The notes beneath the pieces were generated by a model. It was given only the letters and a program-made list of their open reading frames with translations. It ran no database searches and was not told where the DNA came from. From assembly GCA_963841105.1 (NCBI GenBank), contig CAWJCB010000001.1:124001-188000 (forward strand): a DNA stretch of 64,000 nt, given 5' to 3'. The stretch is from VAZQ01 sp963841105. Lineage in GTDB: Bacteria; Pseudomonadota; Alphaproteobacteria; Rhizobiales; Xanthobacteraceae. Shown piece after piece: positions 35,548 to 43,092 of this stretch; the first letter of the stretch is position 1, and each line of letters begins with the position of its first letter. The translations under genes and the position numbers were made by a program.

Positions 35548-36957
35548 CAATGGCATCTGGGATCATGCAATCGGGGCCGCCCTTCGATCTTCTCGTTCGC
35601 AGCGGAACGCTGGTCATCCCCGGGATCGGGCGGGTCAAGGCCGACATCGGCATTACCGATGGACGCATCACGGCATTGGCCGAGGACTTGCCCGACGCCG
35701 CCGTGCAGGTGCTCGATGCCGGCGGCAAACTGGTGTTGCCCGGCATCTTCGACCCGCACACTCACATCGGCAATGAGCGTTCCTTCGAGGAGGAGGCGGA
35801 AACGGAAACCCGCGCCGCCGTGCTCGGTGGGGTGACGACGATCGGCATCTTCCTGCGCCGCGCCGAGGATTCCTACCTCGATCATATGCCGGCGTTTCGA
35901 CGCGCCATGGACGAGCGCAGCTATGTCGATTCCGTATTCCATCCGCAGATCTTCACCACGGACCAGCTTGCGGAGCTGCCGCGTCTCGCCGCCGAGCACG
36001 GGATCACGTCGTTCAAGTTCTACATGTCCGGCATACCGGGGATTGTCGCATCTGTAAGCGATGATTTCCTGCTCGAAGGATTCCGCCGGGTTGCCGCCCT
36101 GGGGCCCGATGCCGTGGCATGCGTCCATTGCGAAACCGGAACGCTCGTCGAGCGGGCGCGCGATGAGCTCCGCCGCACGACACCGGAGGGAACGCTCGCG
36201 GATTGGGAGAGGGCGCATCCCGCAATGGCCGAAGCATTGGCCATCCAGACAGCAGCTTACCTGGCCGATTGTGCCGGCGCGCATCTCTACGTGGTCCATC
36301 TCTCCAGCCGCGACGGGCTTGACGCCGTGCGCAGATGCCGGAGCGCCGGCTTTCGGTTCACGGTGGAGACAACCACCCCGTATCTCGGTCTGTCGAGCGA
36401 AGACCCCAATCAATTTCTCGCCAAGATGGTGCCGCCGGTGCGTCCGCCTGCGCATCACGATGCGCTTTGGGAGGGCCTGCGCAATCGCGAGATCAGCACG
36501 GTGGGGACCGACAATACGTCGCGATCGCGGGCGACGAAGAAACCAGAGGCGGGGTTGCACGGCTCGCGTCCCGGGCTGCCGGTCCTGGGCACGCATCTGC
36601 CGGCTCTGCTCCATTACGGCCGCGAACGCGGCGTTCCGCTTGATGTGCTGGTCGATTGCGCCACCCGCGCTCCGGCGCAGGTCTACGGCATCTATCCGCG
36701 CAAAGGCACCATCGCTGTCGGATCGGACGCAGATTTGGTGGTCGTCGATCTCGAGCGGGAACGCGTGGTGCGCGCGCAAGATTCTCAAGGGGATGTCGGA
36801 TTTCTCTCCCTTCGAGGGCAAGCGCCTGCGCGGCTGGCCCACTGCGACGGTCAAGGCAGGCCAGATCGTAGCGCGCGACGGAGAGATCGTCGGTGGGCCT
36901 ACCGGCCGCTATATTCCGCGCCAGCCGCGCCCGGGCGCTGATATGACGGTCCGATGA
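35544..36957 (+). CDS. Dihydroorotase/D-hydantoinase-like cyclic amidohydrolase, one frameshift
   Basis: A metal-dependent cyclic amidohydrolase of about 470 residues. Marks are LPGIFDPHTHIG (HxH), FKFYMSGIPG at the position of the usual carboxylated-Lys region, CVHCETG and YVVHLSS, then GTDNTSRSRATK. The frame breaks near 36775: VVDLERERVVRA continues in the +1 frame as KILKGMSDFSPFEGKRLRGWP and ends at 36957; one extra base in CGCGCGC explains it. TTG 35544 has AGGAG eight bases upstream; ATG 35550 is the alternative. The stop overlaps arfB. Confidence 0.85.
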
Positions 36958-37376
36958 TTCGGATCAACGATCAGATCGGCCTCGACGAGAGCGAGCTGGA
37001 GGAAACGTTCATCCGCGCCTCCGGCCCGGGCGGCCAGAACGTCAACAAGCTCGCCAGCGCGGTGCAGCTTCGCTTCGATGTCCGCGCGTCTCCCAGCCTT
37101 CCCGAGGCTGTTCGCGCGCGGCTCGAAAGACTGGCCGGCAGGCGCTTGACGCGCCAGGGCGTTCTCGTGATCACGGCGCAGCGCCACCGCACGCAGGAGC
37201 GCAATCGCCAGGATGCGCGTGATCGGCTCATCGATCTGATCCGGCGCGCCGGCGTGGCGCCCACCCCCCGCCGCGCCACCAAGCCGACTGCCGGCGCGCG
37301 CGAGCGCAGACTGCAATCCAAGAAGCGGCGCGGCTCCATCAAGGATTTGCGCCGCGCCAAGGCTGAAGTGGAATAG
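36954..37376 (+). CDS. arfB: Alternative ribosome-rescue factor ArfB (GGQ peptidyl-tRNA hydrolase)
   Basis: A 140-residue release-factor-like protein. The catalytic GGQ lies at G26-Q28 in ASGPGGQNVNK, followed by the compact domain and a basic C-terminal tail (RRLQSKKRRGSIKDLRRAK) that in ArfB/YaeJ enters the empty mRNA channel. It frees peptides from stalled ribosomes lacking a stop codon. It overlaps the hydantoinase-like stop (ATGA) and is followed ten bases later by mutL. Confidence 0.93.
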   Translation: MIRINDQIGLDESELEETFIRASGPGGQNVNKLASAVQLRFDVRASPSLPEAVRARLERLAGRRLTRQGVLVITAQRHRTQERNRQDARDRLIDLIRRAGVAPTPRRATKPTAGARERRLQSKKRRGSIKDLRRAKAEVE

Positions 37377-37386
37377 GACCGATTCC

Positions 37387-39210
37387 ATGCCAGTTCGCCA
37401 GCTTTCGGAAGGCATCGTCAACCGCATTGCCGCGGGCGAGGTGGTCGAGCGTCCGGCGAGCGTGGTCAAGGAGCTTATGGAGAATGCGCTCGATGCCGGC
37501 GCCACGCACATCGACGTTCTGACCGACGGTGGCGGCCGCCGTCTCATCCGCATCGCCGATGACGGCCTCGGCATGAGTGCGGCCGATCTTGCAATGTCGG
37601 TCGAGCGTCACGCGACATCCAAGCTGCCGGATGACGACCTGCTCGACATCCGCACGCTGGGCTTCCGCGGTGAAGCCTTGCCCTCGATCGGCGCCGTGGC
37701 GCGGCTCACCATCACCACGCGACATGCCGGCGAACCGCACGCCTGGGCGCTCACCGTGGAAGGCGGACGAAAATCCGAGTGCAAGCCGGCGGCCCTCGAC
37801 CATGGCACCCGCGTCGAGGTGCGCGATCTCTTCTACGCAACGCCGGCGCGGCTGAAATTTCTCAAGAGCGACCGCAGCGAAAGCGAGGCCATTCGCGAAG
37901 TGGTGCGCCGCCTCGCCATGAGTCGGCCGGATGTCGCGTTCACGCTCGCCGGCGAGGAACGCGCGCCCGTGACGTGGGCCGCGGGGCTACCCGGCCCCAC
38001 CGGGCGTCTCGGGCGCCTTGCCGACATTCTAGGGCCGGGGTTTCGCGCCAATGCCGTGGCGATCTCCGGTGCAGGCGAGAAGCTTGCCATCGACGGCTTC
38101 GCCGCGTTGCCGACCCACAGCCGCGCCAATTCGCTCGGACAGTATCTCTTCGTCAACAGCCGCCCTGTGCGCGACAAGCTCCTCATCGGGGTTGTCCGCG
38201 CGGCTTACGCCGATTATCTGCCGCGCGATCGGCATCCCATCGTCGCTCTCTTTCTTGACCTCGATCCGCGGGAGATCGACGTGAATGTCCACCCCGCCAA
38301 GGCTGAGGTGCGCTTTCGCGATCCGGGCCTCATCCGCAGCTTTCTGATCCGCGCCCTTAAGGAGGCGCTGGCGCGCGAAGGCGCCCGCGCGGCGACCACC
38401 GGCGGCACGGCGACGATCGCCGCGTTTCGTCCGGCCACGGCGCCATCGCGTGGAGCATGGGACTGGCATCGCTCACCGTCGCGACCCGCCGACGTTGGCC
38501 GCTTTGGAACGTCGCCGCATGGCGGCGTCGCGCTCGGATTGGCGGAAGCGGCGCAGGCCGCCTTTGACGTGGGCGAACTTTCCGCCGACTTGCGCGCCGT
38601 GGAGTGCGAGCCGGCGGCCGATATTGTCGACCGGCCGCTCGGCGCCGCGCGGGCGCAGCTCCACGAGACTTACATTGTCGCGCAGACCCGCGACGGCCTC
38701 GTCGTTGTCGACCAGCACGCCGCGCACGAGCGCATCGTCTACGAACGGCTAAAGGCGGCGATCGAGAGATCCGGAGTGGCACGGCAGATCCTGCTCATCC
38801 CGGAAATCGTCGAGCTCGACGAAGCAGATGTCGAGGGTCTCGTCGCGCGCACCGGCGAGCTTTTGACCTACGGGCTTGCCATCGAATCGTTCGGGCCGGG
38901 AGCGGTCGCGGTGCGCGAGACGCCGTCGCTCCTTGGCGAGATCGACGCGCGGACGCTGCTGCGCGATCTTGCCGAGCACATGGCCGAATGGGGCGAGACG
39001 CTCCCGCTCGAGCGCCGCCTCATGCATGTGGCCGCCACCATGGCCTGCCACGGGTCGGTGCGCGCCGGGCGCCGGCTCAAGCCCGAGGAAATGAACGCGC
39101 TCTTACGAGAGATGGAGGCGACGCCGAATTCCGGCCAATGCAACCACGGCCGCCCCACCTATGTGGAGCTCAAGCTCGGCGACATCGAGCGGCTGTTCGG
39201 GCGGCGGTGA
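37387..39210 (+). CDS. mutL: DNA mismatch repair protein MutL
   Basis: A 607-residue GHKL ATPase. The N-terminal domain has the ATP-binding motifs ELMENALDAGA, ADDGLGM and LGFRGEALPSI, and the VNVHPAKAEVRF segment. After a variable linker (about 340-425), the C-terminal domain carries DQHAAHERIVYE (D442 on), an exact match to the endonuclease motif DQHA(X)2E(X)4E, plus the C-terminal QCNHGRPTYVEL. It should therefore be a nicking MutL, as in bacteria lacking MutH. It couples MutS mismatch recognition to strand removal. Confidence 0.95.
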   Translation: MPVRQLSEGIVNRIAAGEVVERPASVVKELMENALDAGATHIDVLTDGGGRRLIRIADDGLGMSAADLAMSVERHATSKLPDDDLLDIRTLGFRGEALPSIGAVARLTITTRHAGEPHAWALTVEGGRKSECKPAALDHGTRVEVRDLFYATPARLKFLKSDRSESEAIREVVRRLAMSRPDVAFTLAGEERAPVTWAAGLPGPTGRLGRLADILGPGFRANAVAISGAGEKLAIDGFAALPTHSRANSLGQYLFVNSRPVRDKLLIGVVRAAYADYLPRDRHPIVALFLDLDPREIDVNVHPAKAEVRFRDPGLIRSFLIRALKEALAREGARAATTGGTATIAAFRPATAPSRGAWDWHRSPSRPADVGRFGTSPHGGVALGLAEAAQAAFDVGELSADLRAVECEPAADIVDRPLGAARAQLHETYIVAQTRDGLVVVDQHAAHERIVYERLKAAIERSGVARQILLIPEIVELDEADVEGLVARTGELLTYGLAIESFGPGAVAVRETPSLLGEIDARTLLRDLAEHMAEWGETLPLERRLMHVAATMACHGSVRAGRRLKPEEMNALLREMEATPNSGQCNHGRPTYVELKLGDIERLFGRR

Positions 39211-39248
39211 GCGCCGACCCAACGTCTGAGGCCTACGCGGACCGTTCC

Positions 39249-39815
39249 CTATCCCTGACGATAGAAGAGGACCCGACTGCTCGGAATGAGTTGATCGAAC
39301 CAATCGAATTCGCGGACATTGCGCGTCAGGACTGTTTGGCCTTGCGCGACCGCTTGGAGATAGATCGTCGCGTCGTTCAATAGAGCCTGGTGGCGGCCGG
39401 AATCGACGCGCGCTAGGCGCATTGCGACGCCAGCCAAAATGCCGGCCTCTCCCAACACATTTAATGAAGGCGGGCTCAGACGGTGTGCCGGCATGTCAGC
39501 AATGACCGCCGAGATTTCCGCAAGCGCTGTTGCTGTCCGCTCATCGCGCGGATCAAGCCGCCCGAACAAATGGGTGAGCTCGGCAAGGGCAACACCGGAG
39601 TGATTGCACAGGCGTGCTGCCAGCAAAGCCTTGACCCTGTCGGGGGCGCGACGTTGCAAGATGTCGATATAGACGCAGGTGTCGAGCAGAAGCTGTGGGC
39701 CAGCCGTCGCCTTCTCGGGCACGAAAGGAAGCGCCTCGTCGGATTTGCGATTGAGCCGTTCTGCCTGCCGCGCCGATTTGAATCGCCTCAGCGACCTCTT
39801 GAGATCAAAACTCAA
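39249..39815 (-). CDS. PIN-domain protein, probable VapC-type toxin
   Basis: A 188-residue PIN domain protein. The first acidic residue is D45 in LLLDTCVYID, the middle Glu lies in ALAELTHLF, and the later acidic residues are in LLNDATIYLQA and LTRNVREFDWFD. A 40-residue basic N-terminal extension (DLKRSLRRFKSARQAERLNRK) is unusual for the family. It overlaps the preceding small gene by 11 bases. That layout and the fold suggest a type II toxin with RNase activity, whose RNA target is unknown. Confidence 0.82.
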   Translation of the reverse strand: MSFDLKRSLRRFKSARQAERLNRKSDEALPFVPEKATAGPQLLLDTCVYIDILQRRAPDRVKALLAARLCNHSGVALAELTHLFGRLDPRDERTATALAEISAVIADMPAHRLSPPSLNVLGEAGILAGVAMRLARVDSGRHQALLNDATIYLQAVAQGQTVLTRNVREFDWFDQLIPSSRVLFYRQG

Positions 39816-40104
39816 GGTCGATGCCCTGCGGCAGGCGCCCTTCCCGCGCGATCAGCTTCGATCCGAAATCATCTTCCAAGGCAACCCTCGCCAGGGCGTA
39901 CTCCAGCAACTCGGTATCGGAATTGATGCCGGAGCGCGCCTTGGCAGCGTCGACCAACTGCTTACGAATTCGCCCAGTGATACGACCGCGCGCTCCCCCC
40001 AGCAGACCAGCATCTTTCGCCGAATCGAGAACGGCTCGCCGGCGCGGATTGTGCCGGCTCCCGGCCGACCTCGGGCTTGATCGTCGTGTCGTCGCCATCG
40101 TCAT
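39805..40104 (-). CDS. Probable antitoxin for the PIN-domain toxin
   Basis: A 99-residue basic protein with a disordered N-terminus (TTRRSSPRSAGSRHNPRRR) and a helical centre: ITGRIRKQLVDAAKARSGINSDTELLEYALARVAL resembles a ribbon-helix-helix or other small DNA-binding fold. The end (FGSKLIAREGRLPQGIDLEF) would wrap the toxin. It precedes and overlaps the PIN gene, the normal antitoxin-toxin order. GGGGAA lies just before ATG 40104. No named family is recognised. Confidence 0.68.
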   Translation of the reverse strand: MTMATTRRSSPRSAGSRHNPRRRAVLDSAKDAGLLGGARGRITGRIRKQLVDAAKARSGINSDTELLEYALARVALEDDFGSKLIAREGRLPQGIDLEF

Positions 40105-40224
40105 TTCCCCAAGGAGTCGTTGTACAAAATATCAATTCTGGGTAACAACTGCAAGGTGAAGATCTACAGGTGAAGATCGCAGGTGAAGATCGCAAACGGT
40201 CCACGGCGATGTTGTCGCCTCTGA

Positions 40225-40524
40225 TCACGCGCAATCCCTCGAGACGCTCGTGCGCGGCAAGGCCGACGCGTTTGCTACCGACGATGTGCTTCTCTACGGT
40301 TTCATTGCCACGGCCGCAAATGCGCGCGACATGAAGGTCGTCGGCGAATATTTGTCCTATGATCCCTATGGCCTTGCCTACCGGCGCGATGATCCGGCTT
40401 TCGCCGCCGTGATTGAGCGGACCTTCACCCGCATTGCCGGCGAGCGGCGGCTCGCCGAACTCTACAACAAATGGTTCCTGCGCCGGCTGCCGACCGGCGA
40501 GACGCTGAATTTGCCGATGAGCGC
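40225..40524 (+). pseudogene. Inverted C-terminal half of a GltI-like substrate-binding protein
   Basis: Reads DHAQSLETLVRGKADAFATDD, then YDPYGLAYRRDDPAFA and LAELYNKWFLRRLPTGETLNLPMS, the C-terminal part of a polar amino acid binding protein (GltI type). It has no start and stops being homologous at about 40524, where the N-terminal half of the same type of protein begins on the opposite strand. The two halves are complementary in coverage with no overlap, so this looks like one gene with its 3' half inverted. The last 15-20 residues are not found. Confidence 0.78.
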
Positions 40525-41076
40525 GCTGACAATGGAGATGGCGAGCTTCTGCTTCTCCGAAAGCGTGCGCAGCGCCGCCTCATTGGTGGTGCCGGCAGTC
40601 ACGACCGCCGTCTTGCCGGCGAGGTCGCGGTACGACTTCACCGGAGACGCTTTTGGCACCATCAGCTTGGTGCCGGCGACAAAGAAGATGGGCGAGAATG
40701 CCACTTCCTTGCGTCGCTGCACGTTTGCCGTCGTGGACCCGCATTCGAGATCAACTTCGCCGGACGCGACTTTCTGCAGGCGGTTCGCCGGCGTAACCGG
40801 TGCGAAGATGATGCGCACATCCATGCCGTCCAGCTCGGTCGATACGTCCTCCACGATCTCGCGGCACAGATCCATCGAATAGCCGATCGGTTGTTGCCGG
40901 CGATTGAGATACGAGAACGGCAGCGAGCTCTCGCGATAGCCGAGGGTGATTGTGCCGGTCTCCTTGATCTTCTTGAGGGTGCCCGCGAGGGCGCCGACCG
41001 ACATTGCCTCTTGCGCGTTGGCCGGCGCGCCCAAAGCGAGCATCCAGGCGAGGGCGAGAGCATATGGCGGCAGCAA
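40524..41076 (-). pseudogene. N-terminal half of a GltI-like substrate-binding protein
   Basis: From TTG 41076: a signal peptide (YALALAWMLALGAPANA), then LAGTLKKIKETGTITLGYRESSLPFSYLN, GYSMDLCREIVEDV, CGSTTANVQRRKEVAFS and TAVVTAGTTNEAALRTLSEKQKLAISIVSA. Homology then stops at an 8-bp palindrome (AGCGCGCT, about 40519-40526). In intact relatives the next residues match the plus-strand fragment (DHAQSLETL...). The gene is therefore broken. A glutamate/aspartate-type binding protein was the likely ancestor. Confidence 0.8.
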
Positions 41077-41139
41077 CCTCGGTGTACCTCCCCTTTCAGG
41101 GGAGCAGAGGCGGCCTTTGGCCGCCGTTCTTAGCCACAA

Positions 41140-41372
41140 AGAACGCCGACGCAGAGCGTCGGCTATGCGCACAACTGGATCGCCCGCGGCGAATACCTGC
41201 ACTATGGGTTCAACGGCGGAACCAACACCAACCCGACTAACGTCATCTGCACCTCGTTGCAGGTGGCGTTTGCGGGGGCAACGTTACAAGCAGCAACAAC
41301 AATGTCGATGTTGTCCGACTCGGCCTGAGTTACAAGTTCGGCGGCTACGCCGCCCCGGCCGTCTACAAATAA
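41140..41372 (+). pseudogene. C-terminal fragment of an outer-membrane porin (Omp25/31-like)
   Basis: A fragment reading YAHNWIARGEYLHYGFNGG in one frame and, after a frameshift in the GGGGG run near 41275, NVTSSNNNVDVVRLGLSYKFGGYAAPAVYK to TAA at 41370-41372. The closing beta-strand motif with a C-terminal aromatic region is typical of rhizobial Omp25/31 proteins. The first 150 or more residues are missing. It is followed by an intact terminator, so this is the remnant of a real gene's 3' end. Confidence 0.78.
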
Positions 41373-41403
41373 CGATCGCTCAGGGGAGACATTCCCAATC
41401 TTA

Positions 41404-41441
41404 AAGAGCCCCGGGAATAATCCCCGGGGCTCTTGCTTTTT
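41404..41441 (+). terminator. Rho-independent terminator
   Basis: A strong hairpin, AAGAGCCCCGGG paired with CCCCGGGGCTCTT around a short AATAAT-type loop, followed by GCTTTTT. It lies 31 bases after the porin-fragment stop and would have ended that transcript. Confidence 0.88.
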
Positions 41442-41454
41442 GGGGACGGTCGAA

Positions 41455-41562
41455 CCGCAGGCCGGCGGACGATCCAGTAATCACCGGTCATGCGGCTCCC
41501 GCACCGGCAGAGACTACTGGATGCCCCGCATCCGCGACGCATCCGCGGGGCATGACGCCGCA
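41455..41562. repeat. Dispersed palindromic repeat, short relative of copy A
   Basis: Contains GCAGGCCGGCGGACGATCCAGTAATCACC, then CTACTGGATGCCCCGCATCC and CATCCGCGGGGCATGACG. It has the ATCCAGTA...TACTGGAT core shared with the copies at 13361, 31995, 44485 and 49868. It lies between the porin remnant and the tRNA-like gene. Confidence 0.72.
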
Positions 41563-41622
41563 TGGTATGCCGCCACGAGTTTTGCCCCTCTCACGGCATG
41601 CGACATGAAGCTTTTGATTTTT

Positions 41623-41699
41623 TGGCTCCCCGGGAGTGGGCTCGAACCACCGACCGGACGGGAAACAACCGTCTGCTCTACCGACTGAGCTACCGGGGA
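41623..41699 (-). tRNA. tRNA-Asn-like (anticodon GTT), atypical
   Basis: Folds as a cloverleaf: acceptor stem TCCCCGG/CCGGGGA, D-arm GCTC-AGTCGGTA-GAGC, anticodon stem GACGG/CCGTC with loop TTGTTTC (anticodon GTT), T-arm GGTGG-TTCGAGC-CCACT, discriminator G and encoded CCA. Two oddities: one extra C between the T-arm and acceptor stem makes it 77 rather than 76 bases, and position 37 is T instead of the usual purine. The extra C resembles the one-base insertions elsewhere in the window; the loop oddity remains unexplained, so it could be a tRNA relic. Confidence 0.7.
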
Positions 41700-41777
41700 A
41701 TGCGCGAGATCACTATGCGCAATTGCTCGAACAACTCTCAACAATCCCGACAATTCACGGTTACCAATCAACTAACT

Positions 41778-42968
41778 TCAACCCGCGCCGCTGCGGGCGG
41801 GAGCGCCCGCGCGATCGAGGAATTTCTCTGAAAGCCGCCCACCGGCTTCGCGCAGCGCCCCCTTGCCGAGATGCGCGACGAACTTTCCCCACCGTCGCGC
41901 GCGCCAGGAAAGCGCCGGCTCAGTGGAGAGAGAGCGCAGATAGAACGCCTTGTCGGCGGAGAATTTGTCGCAGGCGACCTTGACCTCATCGTCGTAGAAG
42001 GCCGCGATCTTCTCCTTGCCCATCCCCGGCGTGGCGAGCCACTGGGGAATATGCACGCTGCAAAGGCGCTCCACGTCCGTGAGCACCTTGTTGCACCCGG
42101 TTCCGGCCGCTGGACATGACGTGGCGAAGGCATCGCCGAGGAGGACGACGCCCGCCTGGCGGTATCCTTTGCTGATATAAAGATCGATCGGGCGAACCTT
42201 GACGTCGCAGACTTCAACATCGCCGGTCAACGCTTGCAGCCCCGGCATCAACGCGAACAGCGTATCGCGGCCCTGGCGCCGCATCTGACGCAGCCACGGG
42301 TCATCCATGTCGCGATAGACGAACAGGTTGGCGCGCGTCGTCGTGGCAATGGGAAACAGCGTGATATAGGCAGCCCGATCGACCGCGCTCTCGCCGTAAT
42401 ACGTCAAGGCGCGGAAATCAAAGCTCGGGCGGCCCACCGGCTTGAGGTCGAAACCGATGCTGATGGAATGGCAGGGGCTGATCACCTCGCGTGCGATGCC
42501 GACGCTGTGGCGCAAGCCGATGTTGAGGCCATTCGCCAGCACAATCAGCCGGGCCGAGACCTCTTCATCATTGGCGAGCAAAATCTGCTGGCGATCGCTG
42601 CCGGTCGCTATGGACGCTGCCTTGGCGGGGATGACATGCACGCGCTGGGGAATCTCTGCACGCACGGTATTGACCAAAGCATCATATAAAATGTCGTATT
42701 GGCGGCTCGGCCTTTTCTCGACCACATGTCCGAACCTGGCGATCCATACCTCGGAGTCGATGGTTGCGGCTGCAAACACTGCATCGGCCAGTCCGGTCTT
42801 GCGCAGCAGATCAACCTGCGATGCATCTAGCTTCTCACAGCGGAAATCCTTCGGATAGAGCGGATGCGGATCGATCAGGATCGCATCATATCCCGCTCGC
42901 CCCAGCATGGCCGCCGCCGTCGAGCCGGCGAGGCCGCCTCCCACAATGGCAATATCGGTGTGCCGCAT
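41778..42968 (-). CDS. FAD-dependent oxidoreductase (PHBH/geranylgeranyl-reductase-like fold)
   Basis: A 396-residue flavoprotein. The N-terminal dinucleotide fold is IAIVGGGLAGSTAAAMLGRAG with the Glu/Asp-type end ILIDPHP, and the second FAD motif is GVVLLGDAFATSCPAAGTGCNKVLTD. A DG-type motif is not obvious. It should be a monooxygenase or halogenase-like oxidoreductase; the substrate is unknown. It is divergent from the CelD-like gene across about 125 AT-richer bases that hold both promoters. Confidence 0.85.
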   Translation of the reverse strand: MRHTDIAIVGGGLAGSTAAAMLGRAGYDAILIDPHPLYPKDFRCEKLDASQVDLLRKTGLADAVFAAATIDSEVWIARFGHVVEKRPSRQYDILYDALVNTVRAEIPQRVHVIPAKAASIATGSDRQQILLANDEEVSARLIVLANGLNIGLRHSVGIAREVISPCHSISIGFDLKPVGRPSFDFRALTYYGESAVDRAAYITLFPIATTTRANLFVYRDMDDPWLRQMRRQGRDTLFALMPGLQALTGDVEVCDVKVRPIDLYISKGYRQAGVVLLGDAFATSCPAAGTGCNKVLTDVERLCSVHIPQWLATPGMGKEKIAAFYDDEVKVACDKFSADKAFYLRSLSTEPALSWRARRWGKFVAHLGKGALREAGGRLSEKFLDRAGAPARSGAG

Positions 42969-43092
42969 GCTTTCGAGTCCATACTCCGAAAATTATGAAC
43001 TTTCCGATTGCCGCAGCAGGCCGCAGCCTGTCCTCCTTTACAAAATCCTTAACAAAAGTTGAAAGCGGCCGTTCGGCACGGTTTCTTTAGGA

